Origin: Alphaproteobacteria bacterium
Lineage (GTDB): Bacteria > Pseudomonadota > Alphaproteobacteria > Reyranellales > Reyranellaceae
DNA length: 64,000 nucleotides
NCBI GenBank assembly: GCA_017308235.1
Contig: JAFKFL010000011.1
Span: 186,001-250,000, forward strand
Direction: 5' to 3'
Part shown: one piece after another, positions 8,864 to 17,185 of the stretch
How positions within the stretch are numbered: the stretch's first letter is position 1
How the letters are laid out: each line of letters opens with the position of its first letter
Program-made: the position numbers and the translations under genes
Notes under the pieces: generated by a model
Told to the model about the DNA's origin: nothing
Databases searched by the model: none
Seen by the model: the letters and a program-made list of their open reading frames with translations, nothing else

Positions 8864-8885
8864 TTATTTGTTGACTGACCAATAA
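8864..8885. promoter_or_regulatory. Candidate TetR operator between acyl-CoA operon and regulator
   Basis: An imperfect 22-bp palindrome with outer arms TTATT (8864-8868) and AATAA (8881-8885) and inner GT/AC pairs, matching at 14 of 22 positions. It lies 14 bp before the acyl-CoA dehydrogenase start and 37 bp before the TetR start, in the 71-bp divergent gap. Position, size and AT-rich arms fit a TetR-family site; binding is inferred. Confidence 0.5.
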
Positions 8886-8921
8886 GTTTTTAATATCATC
8901 ATGTCAAGCCCGGGAAGAGAC

Positions 8922-9569
8922 ATGGACGCCGCCGAAGCAACGCCAGCCGCCAGGACCAGGAAAAAGTCCCGCCGCACGCAGACGGAACGCCGCGAGGAGG
9001 CCGAGCGCCTCATTCTGGAGGCCGCGACCCGGTTGGTCGCCGAAAAAGGCCTCGACGCCTTCACACTCGCCGATGCCGGTGAGGCGGCCGGCTACAGTCG
9101 TGGCCTGCCGAGCCATTACTTTCCGTCGAAAGCGGATCTGCTGGCCGCCATCGCCGAGCATATCCGACGCTGGTTCTTCGACAGTCTGGCGTCGCACGTG
9201 CAGCGCCGTCACCGCGGCCTCGACAACCTGGTCGCCGCCATCGACTTCTATTTCGACGCCTGCGGAACCGACCGGACCATGATGCATGCGCTCCACGCGG
9301 TGCTGGCGGGCGCGTTGCACAAGCCTCTGCTCGCTCCCTCCATCGCTCGGTTCAATCGAGACTCGGCGGCTTTGACCGAAGCCGCCATCCGCGCCGGCAT
9401 CGCCAACGGCGAGATCCGACGTGGCATCGACGCAAAGGCGTGGTCCGTCCTGATCCTGGCCTCAGTGCGCGGCATCATCGCGCAATGGCTGGTCGATCCG
9501 GAACATGTCGACCTGCCCGCGCTGCGCCGCAACCTCATCGCGTCGATCAAAGGCAACCTAGCGTCCTAG
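8922..9569 (+). CDS. TetR-family transcriptional regulator
   Basis: A 215-residue regulator. A basic N-terminus (RTRKKSRRTQTERREE) leads into a TetR helix-turn-helix: AEKGLDAFTLADAGEAAGYS followed by the recognition region RGLPSHYFPSKADLLAAI (about residues 40-80). The remaining roughly 130 residues form the ligand-binding region. An upstream ATG at 8901 is in frame but lacks a ribosome site, while ATG 8922 follows GGGAAGAG. It is divergent from the acyl-CoA dehydrogenase operon, with a palindrome in the gap. It most likely represses that operon in response to an acyl-CoA or its precursor. Confidence 0.92.
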   Translation: MDAAEATPAARTRKKSRRTQTERREEAERLILEAATRLVAEKGLDAFTLADAGEAAGYSRGLPSHYFPSKADLLAAIAEHIRRWFFDSLASHVQRRHRGLDNLVAAIDFYFDACGTDRTMMHALHAVLAGALHKPLLAPSIARFNRDSAALTEAAIRAGIANGEIRRGIDAKAWSVLILASVRGIIAQWLVDPEHVDLPALRRNLIASIKGNLAS

Positions 9570-9645
9570 AAGAGCACAGGATGGACGATAGATCGTCTTC
9601 CAGTCCACGAATTGGATGGGCGAAGAGGATCCGGAGGAAACAATA

Positions 9646-11211
9646 ATGAATCCCAACATCACCGAGGCGCCCACCGGCACAACGTTGGTGTTGCGTGCGC
9701 TGGCGCGCTTTCCTGAGCGCACGGCCTTTGCCTGGGATGGCGGAAGCCTTACCTATCGCAGCACGCTCTCGCTCATCGCGCGCTTGCAGGCCGCGATGGC
9801 GGCGGCTGGCGTGCGCAAAGGGCAGACGGCTGCTTTCTTGAGCGCTAATAGCGCCGAAGCATGGTGCGCCGGTGTTGCCGCTTCGGGACTGGGAATGGTG
9901 ACGACATGGCTGCATCCGCTGGCCGCGCTCGGCGATCACCTTGAAGTAATCGAAGATGCAGAAGCGAGCGTGCTGATCGTCGATCCGGCCACGCATGCCG
10001 CGCGCGGGGGCGAGTTGGCGGCAAAGGTGGCTGATCGCCTCATCCATGTGCTGACATTGGGACAGGCCGACTTCGGCCGTGACCTGCGCGAGGCCGCAGC
10101 GCGCATCGGCGAAGCGAGCCCAGTCGATCTCACGACGCCTGACGACTACGCGGTGATCAATTACACGGGCGGCACGACGGGCAAATCAAAAGGCGCGATT
10201 CGCCGCCATCGCTCGACTGCCGCCATGACCGTGGCTGTTGCAGCCGATTTCGAGTTGCCCGAAACGCCGCGCTATCTGGCCGCCGCACCCATCACGCATG
10301 TCGCGGGCACTAAGGTCGTGCCGACGCTGCTCAAGGGTGGTTCGATCCATCTCATGAAGGGCTTCGATCCCGAGCGCTTCCTGACCACGCTCGAGCGCGA
10401 GAAGATCAACTTCACGCTCCTGGTGCCGACCATGATCTACGTGATGCTCGATCATCCGGCATTGGACCGCACCGACCTCTCCTCGCTCGAGCTGATTCTT
10501 TATGGTGCCTCGCCGATGTCACCGACACGGCTGGTCGAGGGACTGGAGCGGATCGGTCCGGTGTTCAGCCAGCTCTACGGCCAGACCGAATGCTATCCGG
10601 TGAGCGTGCTGCGCAAGGCCGATCATGACCCGAGCCGACCGGAGCTGTTCTCGTCCTGTGGCTTTCCCATTGCGTCCTGCGCCGTGAGTCTGCGCGACGA
10701 AGACAACGAAGAGGTGAAACCCGGCGAACCCGGAGAGATCTGCGTCCGCGCGCGGCATGCGATGGAACAATACTGGAAGCGGCCGGACCAGACGGCGGAG
10801 ACCTTCAAGGGCGGCTGGTTGCACACCGGCGACATCGCGCGTGCTGACGAGCGGGGTTATCTCTATATCGTCGATCGCAAGAAGGACATGATCGTCTCGG
10901 GTGGCTTCAACATCTATCCGCGCGAGGTCGAGGATGTCCTGTCTTCACATCCCGATGTCGCGATGGCTGCAGTGATCGGCGTGCCGCACGAGAAGTGGGG
11001 CGAGGCCGTCACGGCGTTGATCGTCGCCAAAGCCGGCATGCAACCTTCACTCGAGGCGCTCGTTCAACTTGTGAAGGAACGCAAAGGCAGCACACACGCG
11101 CCCAAGCAAGTTGAGATCGTGGATGAACTGCCGCTCACTGCCGTAGGCAAGGTCGACAAGAAAGTGCTTCGCGCGAAATACTGGGCCGGGAGTTTTCGGC
11201 AGGTGGGATGA
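9646..11211 (+). CDS. Acyl-CoA synthetase (AMP-forming)
   Basis: A 521-residue adenylate-forming ligase. The phosphate-binding loop NYTGGTTGKSKG (near residue 175) is followed by LYGQTECYP, GGWLHTGDIARADERGYLYI, the hinge DRKKDMIVSGGFNIYPREVE, and the C-terminal lysine in LTAVGKVDKKVLR. ATG 9646 is preceded by CGGAGGAAACAATA, a strong ribosome site; the frame is open a further 30 bp upstream. It follows the TetR gene by 76 bp on the same strand and is the probable entry step for substrates of the divergent dehydrogenase/thiolase module. The acid specificity is unknown. Confidence 0.94.
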   Translation: MNPNITEAPTGTTLVLRALARFPERTAFAWDGGSLTYRSTLSLIARLQAAMAAAGVRKGQTAAFLSANSAEAWCAGVAASGLGMVTTWLHPLAALGDHLEVIEDAEASVLIVDPATHAARGGELAAKVADRLIHVLTLGQADFGRDLREAAARIGEASPVDLTTPDDYAVINYTGGTTGKSKGAIRRHRSTAAMTVAVAADFELPETPRYLAAAPITHVAGTKVVPTLLKGGSIHLMKGFDPERFLTTLEREKINFTLLVPTMIYVMLDHPALDRTDLSSLELILYGASPMSPTRLVEGLERIGPVFSQLYGQTECYPVSVLRKADHDPSRPELFSSCGFPIASCAVSLRDEDNEEVKPGEPGEICVRARHAMEQYWKRPDQTAETFKGGWLHTGDIARADERGYLYIVDRKKDMIVSGGFNIYPREVEDVLSSHPDVAMAAVIGVPHEKWGEAVTALIVAKAGMQPSLEALVQLVKERKGSTHAPKQVEIVDELPLTAVGKVDKKVLRAKYWAGSFRQVG

Positions 11212-11269
11212 ATCTATCCCCAGATTCAGGGTTTACGCCGGCCCGAGTCCTGTGCAAGGAAGGTTGTGC

Positions 11270-11767
11270 GTGAGACCTGCTCGCTATCCCTTGCTGCTGG
11301 CGCTGCTCGCAATCGCGGGCTGCACCAAGCCTCCTCCCCCCGGTCCTGCACTCTCTTCCGAGACTGCCGCGGATTTGCGCGCGCGCGATGTCGATGAACG
11401 CAAGGATGAGATGCTGCGCGAGCTCGCTGTATGCGAGAGTGGCGGCACTGGCGATTCGCTTCAGCCGATCTATGGCGGCCGTGGTGCTTTCGTCGGGCGC
11501 TTCCAGTTCACGCCAAGCACCGTGATCAGCTACATCCAGCAGATGGATGGGCGCAGCCTCTCGTCCAAGGAAGCGACCGCGCTGGCCCACGACTATCATC
11601 AGGCGAAGGCGCTCGCGAAGTTCGTGATCTTCGAGAAGGACGGCATCTGGAACTGGCCGCTTTGCACCCGCAAGCTCGGCCTGGTGCAGCAGGTCTCCGA
11701 TATCAAGTCGCTCGCTTCGGCGCCGCTTCTCGGCGGAACTGCGGTCGCACAAAGCTCGGCGCGCTAG
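11270..11767 (+). CDS. Small lipoprotein with lysozyme/transglycosylase-like segment
   Basis: A 165-residue predicted lipoprotein. The N-terminus RPARYPLLLALLAIAGC is a lipoprotein signal with the lipobox ending at Cys. GTG 11270 is chosen because AAGGAAGG lies six bases upstream. The segment ELAVCESGGTGD followed by GRFQFTPSTVISYI recalls the Glu-Ser and FQF-type patterns of lytic transglycosylase/Rpf-like domains. The match is short and could be coincidental. If real, the protein would act on peptidoglycan at the outer membrane. It follows the acyl-CoA synthetase by 58 bp without clear functional linkage. Confidence 0.6.
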   Translation: MRPARYPLLLALLAIAGCTKPPPPGPALSSETAADLRARDVDERKDEMLRELAVCESGGTGDSLQPIYGGRGAFVGRFQFTPSTVISYIQQMDGRSLSSKEATALAHDYHQAKALAKFVIFEKDGIWNWPLCTRKLGLVQQVSDIKSLASAPLLGGTAVAQSSAR

Positions 11768-11783
11768 ATTTTTTCCGGGCAGT

Positions 11784-12782
11784 TCATCTGCCCGCAACCT
11801 CTTCGACAGGATAGGGACCGACCGAGAACGTCTCCGCGTGGTAGCCCTTTGCGCCCACGGCTCGGGCCAGCGGACTGCGAATGTCCTGGTTTGCTGCCAG
11901 GCGTTCGACAACATAGCGGAAATCGTAGCGAGGGGCCCAGCCGAGCTCGCGACGGGCGCGATCGTTGACGTAGACCCGGTCGATGCTCGGCATCATCTTC
12001 CAGCCGCGGCGGGCATATTCGGATTCGCAGCCCGGAACGCGTTGGCGCACTACACGAGCAGCGTCGGTGCGCAGGTGAACGAGGTCGTCGGTGGTGAAAG
12101 GCGTCGTTGCGCTGATTACATAACGTCCAAAGCCTATGGACGGTGCCTTTCTGGCGGCAAGCAGGTGGGCATCGACAACGTCGGCGATGTCGACCCGGCG
12201 GAACAGAAATTCGTTGGCCTTGAGGTTGTCGTCCGTATAACCGGCGCGCGCTGCGGGGCTGTCGTCCTCCTCCGGAAAGAAGCGTGAAGTACGCAGTACA
12301 ATGCAGGCCAGGCGCTGGTTGCGGTGGAAGAGTTGGCAGAGATCCTCAGCCGCCATCTTGGTCGTGCCATAGATGTTCTTCGGAACCGGCTGCACCTCTT
12401 CCGTTATCCAGGCACAAGGTGCGCCGGCGGGAGGCACGAGGGCGTCGCCGAAGGCGCTGGTCGTGCTGGTAAAGATGAAGGAAGTGACACGTTCGCGCGC
12501 AGTCTCCTCCAGCAGGGTGAGCGTGCCGGTGATGTTGATGTCGATGAAGGCCTGACGGCTGTGGGTTGCGACGTGCGGCTTGTGGAGGGTTGCCGCATGC
12601 AACACGACCTGTACCCCTTTCATGCAGCGCGACACCGCGGCGGTATCGACGATGCTGCCGACGTGGGTCGTGAAAGGACCGGGAACGATATCGAGGCCGA
12701 TCGCTTCGTCTCGCCGCTCCGCCAGAGTGCGCATCAGCGCCTCGCCGAGATGCCCGGAGCTGCCCGTGACCAGAAATTTCAT
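11784..12782 (-). CDS. NAD(P)-dependent epimerase/dehydratase family protein
   Basis: A 332-residue extended short-chain dehydrogenase. The N-terminal GSSGHLG (about residues 7-13) is the NAD(P)-binding motif, and YGTTK (about residue 130) supplies the catalytic Tyr and Lys. Members act on nucleotide sugars or on other hydroxy/keto substrates; the C-terminal half gives no clear specificity. A longer open frame upstream of ATG 12782 is not convincing, because the Rossmann strand MKFLVTG is the natural N-terminus. It is divergent from an XRE regulator with 54 bp between the preferred starts. Confidence 0.87.
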   Translation of the reverse strand: MKFLVTGSSGHLGEALMRTLAERRDEAIGLDIVPGPFTTHVGSIVDTAAVSRCMKGVQVVLHAATLHKPHVATHSRQAFIDINITGTLTLLEETARERVTSFIFTSTTSAFGDALVPPAGAPCAWITEEVQPVPKNIYGTTKMAAEDLCQLFHRNQRLACIVLRTSRFFPEEDDSPAARAGYTDDNLKANEFLFRRVDIADVVDAHLLAARKAPSIGFGRYVISATTPFTTDDLVHLRTDAARVVRQRVPGCESEYARRGWKMMPSIDRVYVNDRARRELGWAPRYDFRYVVERLAANQDIRSPLARAVGAKGYHAETFSVGPYPVEEVAGR

Positions 12783-12818
12783 GGTCCCGTCCTTCCACTT
12801 GGGATGCCGCAGCGCTAC

Positions 12819-12831
12819 GCATAAAATATGC
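12819..12831. promoter_or_regulatory. Palindrome overlapping predicted -10 of XRE gene
   Basis: GCATA-AAA-TATGC is a perfect inverted repeat. It contains TAAAAT (12822-12827), which has TTGGGA (12799-12804) exactly 17 bp upstream, a plausible sigma-70 promoter. Transcription would begin at about 12834-12837, essentially at the start codon. The arrangement suggests autorepression by the XRE protein, and possibly control of the divergent epimerase gene. Confidence 0.4.
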
Positions 12832-12836
12832 ATACC

Positions 12837-13400
12837 ATGGAACTCGATCTTCCCTTGCCGCCCGCCTCTGCGCTGGGCCGGGCGCTGAAGGCGTGGCGCC
12901 ACTTGCGTCGCATCAAGCAAAGCCATGCGGCCGAACTGTTCGGCGTCTCGCAGGCGACGATTTCCCGCTGGGAAGGCGGTCGCCAGTCGCCGTCACCAGA
13001 TGAAGCTGTGCGACTGCGCGACGCGATGGCCGCAACACCGAACGGTGCGGCAGATGCTGCGCTGTTGCGGCTCGTGAATGGCAGTGCATCGCCGATGCAT
13101 CTGGTTTGCGACCTCAGCCATCGGCTGCTCGCGGCCTCTAAGTCGCGTTCGCGTACCTGGCGTGTGACACCGGAGGCGCTCTACGGCAGCTCTCTCTGGC
13201 GCTATGCAAGTGACGATATCCAGCGTGCCGAGTCGCATCTGGGAGAACTTGGCTGGTTCGAGCCTGGGGCCGCACCGGTCACGCTCACCACGGGCGCGAA
13301 CCGATGGGCGGAGGTGCCGATCCACGCAAGCCGCATCCGCTGGACCCGGCTGCGGCTGTCGGACGGCTCCTATGCCCGCCTGGTGGAGACCGTCCGCTAG
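12837..13400 (+). CDS. XRE-family helix-turn-helix regulator
   Basis: A 187-residue regulator. The N-terminal HTH is clear: LKAWRHLRRIKQSHAAELFG, then VSQATISRWEGGRQSPS (about residues 14-52). The roughly 110-residue C-terminal part (MHLVCDLSHRLLAAS onwards) may be a small PAS-like sensor, but no signature is certain. ATG 12828 is in frame and lies inside a palindrome. ATG 12837 sits where the predicted promoter would start transcription, implying a leaderless message, and no ribosome site precedes either codon. It is divergent from the epimerase gene, its probable target. Confidence 0.82.
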   Translation: MELDLPLPPASALGRALKAWRHLRRIKQSHAAELFGVSQATISRWEGGRQSPSPDEAVRLRDAMAATPNGAADAALLRLVNGSASPMHLVCDLSHRLLAASKSRSRTWRVTPEALYGSSLWRYASDDIQRAESHLGELGWFEPGAAPVTLTTGANRWAEVPIHASRIRWTRLRLSDGSYARLVETVR

Positions 13401-13599
13401 GGCTGGGTTTTTCATGGCTGCGTCACGAACAGAGGCAATCTGTCGAGCGATGCAAAACAGTCAGCGAGCTTGGGAGCCTTGGCCAAGTGCTGTGGCCATC
13501 AATCAGGAGGCCGCGCCAAGTGGAAGCACGCGACGCCTCGGCCATCCAGTCGACGGGTCCTAGGGACCGCAACGTCAAGGAAGTGCCCATCAAGTGTCA

Positions 13600-13624
13600 T
13601 TCAAGGAACTTGAACAAGTTGCAA
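13600..13624. promoter_or_regulatory. Operator-like palindrome, copy 1 (downstream of XRE-cupin gene)
   Basis: TTCAAG-GAA-CTTGAA (13600-13614) followed by AACAAGTTGCAA-type sequence. Over 25 bp it matches the palindrome at 14433-14457 at 20 positions, in the same orientation. It lies 20-44 bp beyond the stop codon of the XRE-cupin regulator, where no promoter for a known gene is expected. The surrounding gap 13401-13643 holds no convincing gene. Confidence 0.5.
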
Positions 13625-13643
13625 TGAGCATCTGGCGCAGAGC

Positions 13644-14330
13644 TCAGAAGCTCGGCGGCGTGTTGACGATGATCAGCTTTGCGTTGTCATCGCCGTTGTT
13701 TCGATATCCATGCGGCTTCTCCGAACGGTAGCATATTGAATCACCGGCCTTCAGCAGGAAGCGCTCCTCCCCAACGATGAACTCGACTTGCCCCTCGAGA
13801 ATATAGGCAACTTCCTCGCCTTCATGCGAGACGAGGCCGCCACCACCATCGCCGCCGTCACCGCCCCCGCCTGGCGCGATGTTGTGAATGCTCCCTTGGA
13901 GAAGATGGGATTGATGGTAGGGAATCAACCGCTCGAGCGTTAGTCCGGGGCCGTTACGTAGCGGGTCTGTATGCACGATGGGACGTTCGCCGTTGCGGGA
14001 CACCAGGCCATTCGGCTCCGTTGGCTGCGCAAATAACTGCCCGACCGTCAGATCCAGCGCCGCGGCGATACGATACAACGTCCTCAGTGACGGAACGGCA
14101 CGTCCGTTCTCGATCTTCGACAGCATGCTCTCGGAGCACTCTGCCTTTTCGGCAAGGTCGCGCAGCCGCAATCCCCTGGTCATGCGCGTGTGCCGTAGCT
14201 TCACGCTGAGATACTGATTTCGGCCGCTCGGCAGACTAACCGCGTTCTTCTCGGCCTTCTCGGCATGGCTCATCTTCTTCAGCGTCTCTCGTCCATGGCT
14301 GTAGTGGTCCTCTCGGATCACTGAACTCAT
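13644..14330 (-). CDS. XRE-family regulator with C-terminal cupin domain
   Basis: A 228-residue regulator of the HTH-cupin type. The HTH spans about residues 42-98 (LRLRDLAEKAECSESMLSKI, then ENGRAVPSLRTLYRIAAAL). The cupin follows at about 150-226 (EGEEVAYILEGQVEFIVGEE, then HGYRNNGDD). The linker carries a Gly-rich run GGGGDGGDGGGG. Such regulators (PuuR-like) sense small metabolites through the cupin and usually repress a neighbouring catabolic operon. It is divergent from the six-gene cluster that begins at 14539. A second ATG at 14271 has a somewhat better purine stretch upstream, so the first 19 residues are uncertain. Confidence 0.9.
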   Translation of the reverse strand: MSSVIREDHYSHGRETLKKMSHAEKAEKNAVSLPSGRNQYLSVKLRHTRMTRGLRLRDLAEKAECSESMLSKIENGRAVPSLRTLYRIAAALDLTVGQLFAQPTEPNGLVSRNGERPIVHTDPLRNGPGLTLERLIPYHQSHLLQGSIHNIAPGGGGDGGDGGGGLVSHEGEEVAYILEGQVEFIVGEERFLLKAGDSICYRSEKPHGYRNNGDDNAKLIIVNTPPSF

Positions 14331-14431
14331 CCGCGCCGCGCGAAATCCTCGGATCGCGGTACCAGGGTATTAGCGAACGATAGCTCGAGGCGATAGATCG
14401 GTTACCCCAAAAGAAAGTGAAAATGAATAAA

Positions 14432-14457
14432 ATTCAAGAGACTTGAATAAACTGCAA
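14432..14457. promoter_or_regulatory. Operator-like palindrome, copy 2 (cluster promoter)
   Basis: ATTCAAG-AGA-CTTGAAT (14432-14448) is a perfect inverted repeat with a 3-bp centre. TTGAAT (14443-14448) can act as a -35 box with TAGCAT (14465-14470) 16 bp downstream, directed at the gene starting at 14539. A repressor bound here would block the promoter. The divergent XRE-cupin protein is the obvious candidate, and the copy at 13600 repeats the core. Confidence 0.6.
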
Positions 14458-14538
14458 GCCCTGTTAGCATCACCAAAATGCGTACCGACGACCCGCGGAC
14501 GCGCGTGACGGAGATAGGAAAAGGGAGTTGCGGCGGTT

Positions 14539-15765
14539 ATGGCGGAAGAGCTTCTGATCGATCAGGTCACGAACGTGACGCACGGCGTTTACCAGCCTTA
14601 CGGCTGGCACCATTGGCCGAAATATCCGTGGATGAGCTACCAGTTTCGCCGCGCGTTGGGCGAGACCCAGGAAGGCGGCGGCGCCGTCTCCGAGTGCTTC
14701 CTCGCCGCCAGCCGCATGGTCCCTGGGGACAAGGAGAGCTGGCACCGGGAATGGAAGCGGATCGCAGATTTCAACCAGGCCCGCGGTGACGAGGCGTTCG
14801 GCAAGGGCCATGTCCGCACCGCGATGAACTGCTGGCTTCGTGCCGCCAATTATTATCGTCACACCGAGTTCTGGCTTGAGTATTCCGATCCGCGCCGGCT
14901 CGAAGCGTTCACCGACATGGAGGAGTGTTCGCGAAAGTTCATCCAGAACCTCACGCCGGCAGGTGAAGTGCTGCAGATCCCCTATGAGAACGGCAAGACG
15001 CTGTTCGCCTATTTCGTCCGGGCGCCATTCGACACCGACAAGCAGCCGGTTCTCATCTGTATGGGAGGTCTGGATTCGATCAAGGATGAAATGTGGTTCA
15101 TGCAGGCGCACGGGGCGCTGCAACGCGGCATCTCGGTTCTCATGATCGACGGCCCGGGCCAGGGCGGCACGCTGCGGCGTCACAAGATTCCGACCCGACC
15201 GGATTACGAGGTGCCGATCGGCAAGTGCATCGACTATCTCCTGACTCGAAAGGACATCGATCCGGCGAAGATCGCGGTCTGCGGTTCGTCTCTTGGCGGA
15301 TATTACGCGGCACGCGCCGGCTGTTACGAGCATCGGCTCGCGGCGGCCATCTCACATGGCGCGATCTGGTCGATACCGGAGCTTTGGACCGGCGCGAAGG
15401 AAGATCATGGCCTTGCTGACCATATCAAGACCGTGTTCGGCGCCAGCTCGATGAAAGAGGCGCAAGAGAAGTCCAAACCGTTCGTGCTCGAAGGCCATCT
15501 CGATCACATGAAATGTCCCTACCTCATCGTTCACGGCGGTCACGACGTGCTCGGCGTCGCCTCGGCGAGCAAGGTCGCTGATTATGCGAAGTCAAAGGGT
15601 GTCGATGTCACGCTTCGCTTCGTGACCGAGGAAGAAACCGGCGCGGATCACTGCCAGCATGACAATCCGACCATCGGTCAGGAACTGATGGCTGACTGGC
15701 TTGCTGACGTGTTCGGAATCGACGAGCGCGAGCTGCGCAAGAAGGCAATGAACCCGCTGATCTGA
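14539..15765 (+). CDS. Alpha/beta hydrolase of the dihydroxypseudooxynicotine-hydrolase/FrsA-like type
   Basis: A 408-residue hydrolase with a helical N-terminal domain of about 140 residues (WKRIADFNQARGDEAF, CWLRAANYYR) before the alpha/beta core. In the core, MIDGPGQGG precedes the nucleophile elbow CGSSLGGYYAARAG (Ser251). LIVHGGHDVLG supplies the acid-region Asp and GADHCQHDN the catalytic His. This architecture matches 2,6-dihydroxypseudooxynicotine hydrolase, a C-C bond hydrolase of nicotine breakdown, and esterase relatives. It is first in a six-gene cluster behind a palindromic operator, and so a likely committed step. The substrate is unknown. Confidence 0.83.
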   Translation: MAEELLIDQVTNVTHGVYQPYGWHHWPKYPWMSYQFRRALGETQEGGGAVSECFLAASRMVPGDKESWHREWKRIADFNQARGDEAFGKGHVRTAMNCWLRAANYYRHTEFWLEYSDPRRLEAFTDMEECSRKFIQNLTPAGEVLQIPYENGKTLFAYFVRAPFDTDKQPVLICMGGLDSIKDEMWFMQAHGALQRGISVLMIDGPGQGGTLRRHKIPTRPDYEVPIGKCIDYLLTRKDIDPAKIAVCGSSLGGYYAARAGCYEHRLAAAISHGAIWSIPELWTGAKEDHGLADHIKTVFGASSMKEAQEKSKPFVLEGHLDHMKCPYLIVHGGHDVLGVASASKVADYAKSKGVDVTLRFVTEEETGADHCQHDNPTIGQELMADWLADVFGIDERELRKKAMNPLI

Positions 15766-15796
15766 ACCCGACAACCACCAACATAGGACAACACCG

Positions 15797-17035
15797 ATGT
15801 CTGTGGTCAAACCGTACGATGACGCCTACTACTCGATGACGTGGATGGGACCGAAAGGCTATCCCGAGAACGGCAATTCCGGCCGCTGCTATTTCACCGG
15901 ACTGCTCGGCATGTTTCGCCTGCACGGCGAAAGCGACGTGCTGTTTGCTGATGGCACCTCAGGCGACGGCTTCTCGTTCCGTTGGTCGCCGGTCTGGGGG
16001 GCGCCCGCCTTCAACGGCGGCGCCGGCGCCTTCCACGAGATCTGGGAATATACCCCGCGCGCGCTGGGCTACCGTGGTTACTGGGAACAGGATCATGAAG
16101 ACGGCTTCGAGGAGGCTTTCGCGAAGCTCCGCGGCCTCGTGGACCGCGGCATTCCCGTGCAGGTCGGCGTACATTACTCGTTACTGCTGCCCCACGGCGC
16201 CAAGACTTCGCCGCGATTGAAATTCCAGCATGAGACGATGGGCAAGACCGGATTTGGCCATCATGTGGTGATCGCCGGCTACGATCTCGATCGCGGCACC
16301 GTCACGATCTTCGAGCCGAACGATGTGTTGCCGTATGCGCGCTATGAGGCACCGATCGATGTCTTCCGCAAGGCGTGGGAGCAGTCGTCGCAACGCGGTT
16401 CGACCGGCTATGAGCCGTGGGAGCATCATGCTCCATTCGCCGGCGAATGGAGCCTTCATGACGGCTACGGTCCCTATCTCATGGTGTGGGTCGAGCCTGA
16501 GCGCGACCCCAACTGGGACATCGCCAAGTCGATCCGCCATTCCTTCCGCCGTAATCTGAAAATCCTGTCCGGTGAATATCCCAAACCGTATGCCCTGTTC
16601 GGCAATCAATGGCAGATCCCCCGGTTCGAGACCGGTGCGCCCGGCATGGCGGCGTTTGCAGCACTGATCAAGGCCGGCAAGATCAAGGATACATTCGGCC
16701 CGAAGGGTGATCCGATCCCGCTTTTCGTGCGGGGAAACATTCCGAACCATGGCGTGCTCGGCCGCGCCGGTGCTGCCGGCTATCTGCGCCGGGTCACCAG
16801 GGAGCTTGGCGTTCGTGGATTCGGGACGGCGGCTACCGCATCGGCAGCCGACCACATGCAAGCCTCGTCGGATCTCTTCAAGGTTCTGCGCTACGAGCAG
16901 GATTTGGCGAAGGCAGGTGCCGTGCTCGAGCAGATCGCTGCGCATGAGCTGACTGCGCTCGGTGACATGACGAGGGCCTGGGCCGACGTCAAGCACATCA
17001 CCGAGCGCGTTCCGACGATGAAGGCTGCCGAGTGA
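15797..17035 (+). CDS. Papain-like protein resembling BtrH/C39 peptidase domain, function unknown
   Basis: A 412-residue protein I cannot assign to a characterised enzyme. The N-terminal half looks like a papain-fold domain: Cys31 at the start of a helix (NSGRCYFTGLLGMFRLHG), then a strand with GHHVVIAGYD (H155/H156) and the Asx/Glu-rich TIFEPND. This is the layout of C39 peptidases and of BtrH-type acyltransferases, which transfer an acyl group through a Cys. The second half is helical with no recognised motif. There is no signal peptide. It lies 31 bp after the hydrolase gene, preceded by AGGACAAC, and is probably co-transcribed. A cytoplasmic amide-forming or amide-cleaving role is conjecture. 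Confidence 0.7.
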   Translation: MSVVKPYDDAYYSMTWMGPKGYPENGNSGRCYFTGLLGMFRLHGESDVLFADGTSGDGFSFRWSPVWGAPAFNGGAGAFHEIWEYTPRALGYRGYWEQDHEDGFEEAFAKLRGLVDRGIPVQVGVHYSLLLPHGAKTSPRLKFQHETMGKTGFGHHVVIAGYDLDRGTVTIFEPNDVLPYARYEAPIDVFRKAWEQSSQRGSTGYEPWEHHAPFAGEWSLHDGYGPYLMVWVEPERDPNWDIAKSIRHSFRRNLKILSGEYPKPYALFGNQWQIPRFETGAPGMAAFAALIKAGKIKDTFGPKGDPIPLFVRGNIPNHGVLGRAGAAGYLRRVTRELGVRGFGTAATASAADHMQASSDLFKVLRYEQDLAKAGAVLEQIAAHELTALGDMTRAWADVKHITERVPTMKAAE

Positions 17036-17185
17036 GCGCGTCGCACTCAAATCGTTGTTTCGTCTGTTGGAGAAAGATGCAGGCCGAGGTGCATTGGCGA
17101 GAAGAGGTCTGATCGCCAGACCATGCGCCAGCACCAGCGCGAACCATAAATAACGAAGGGCTGTGCCCAGCAAAGGGAGGAGATC

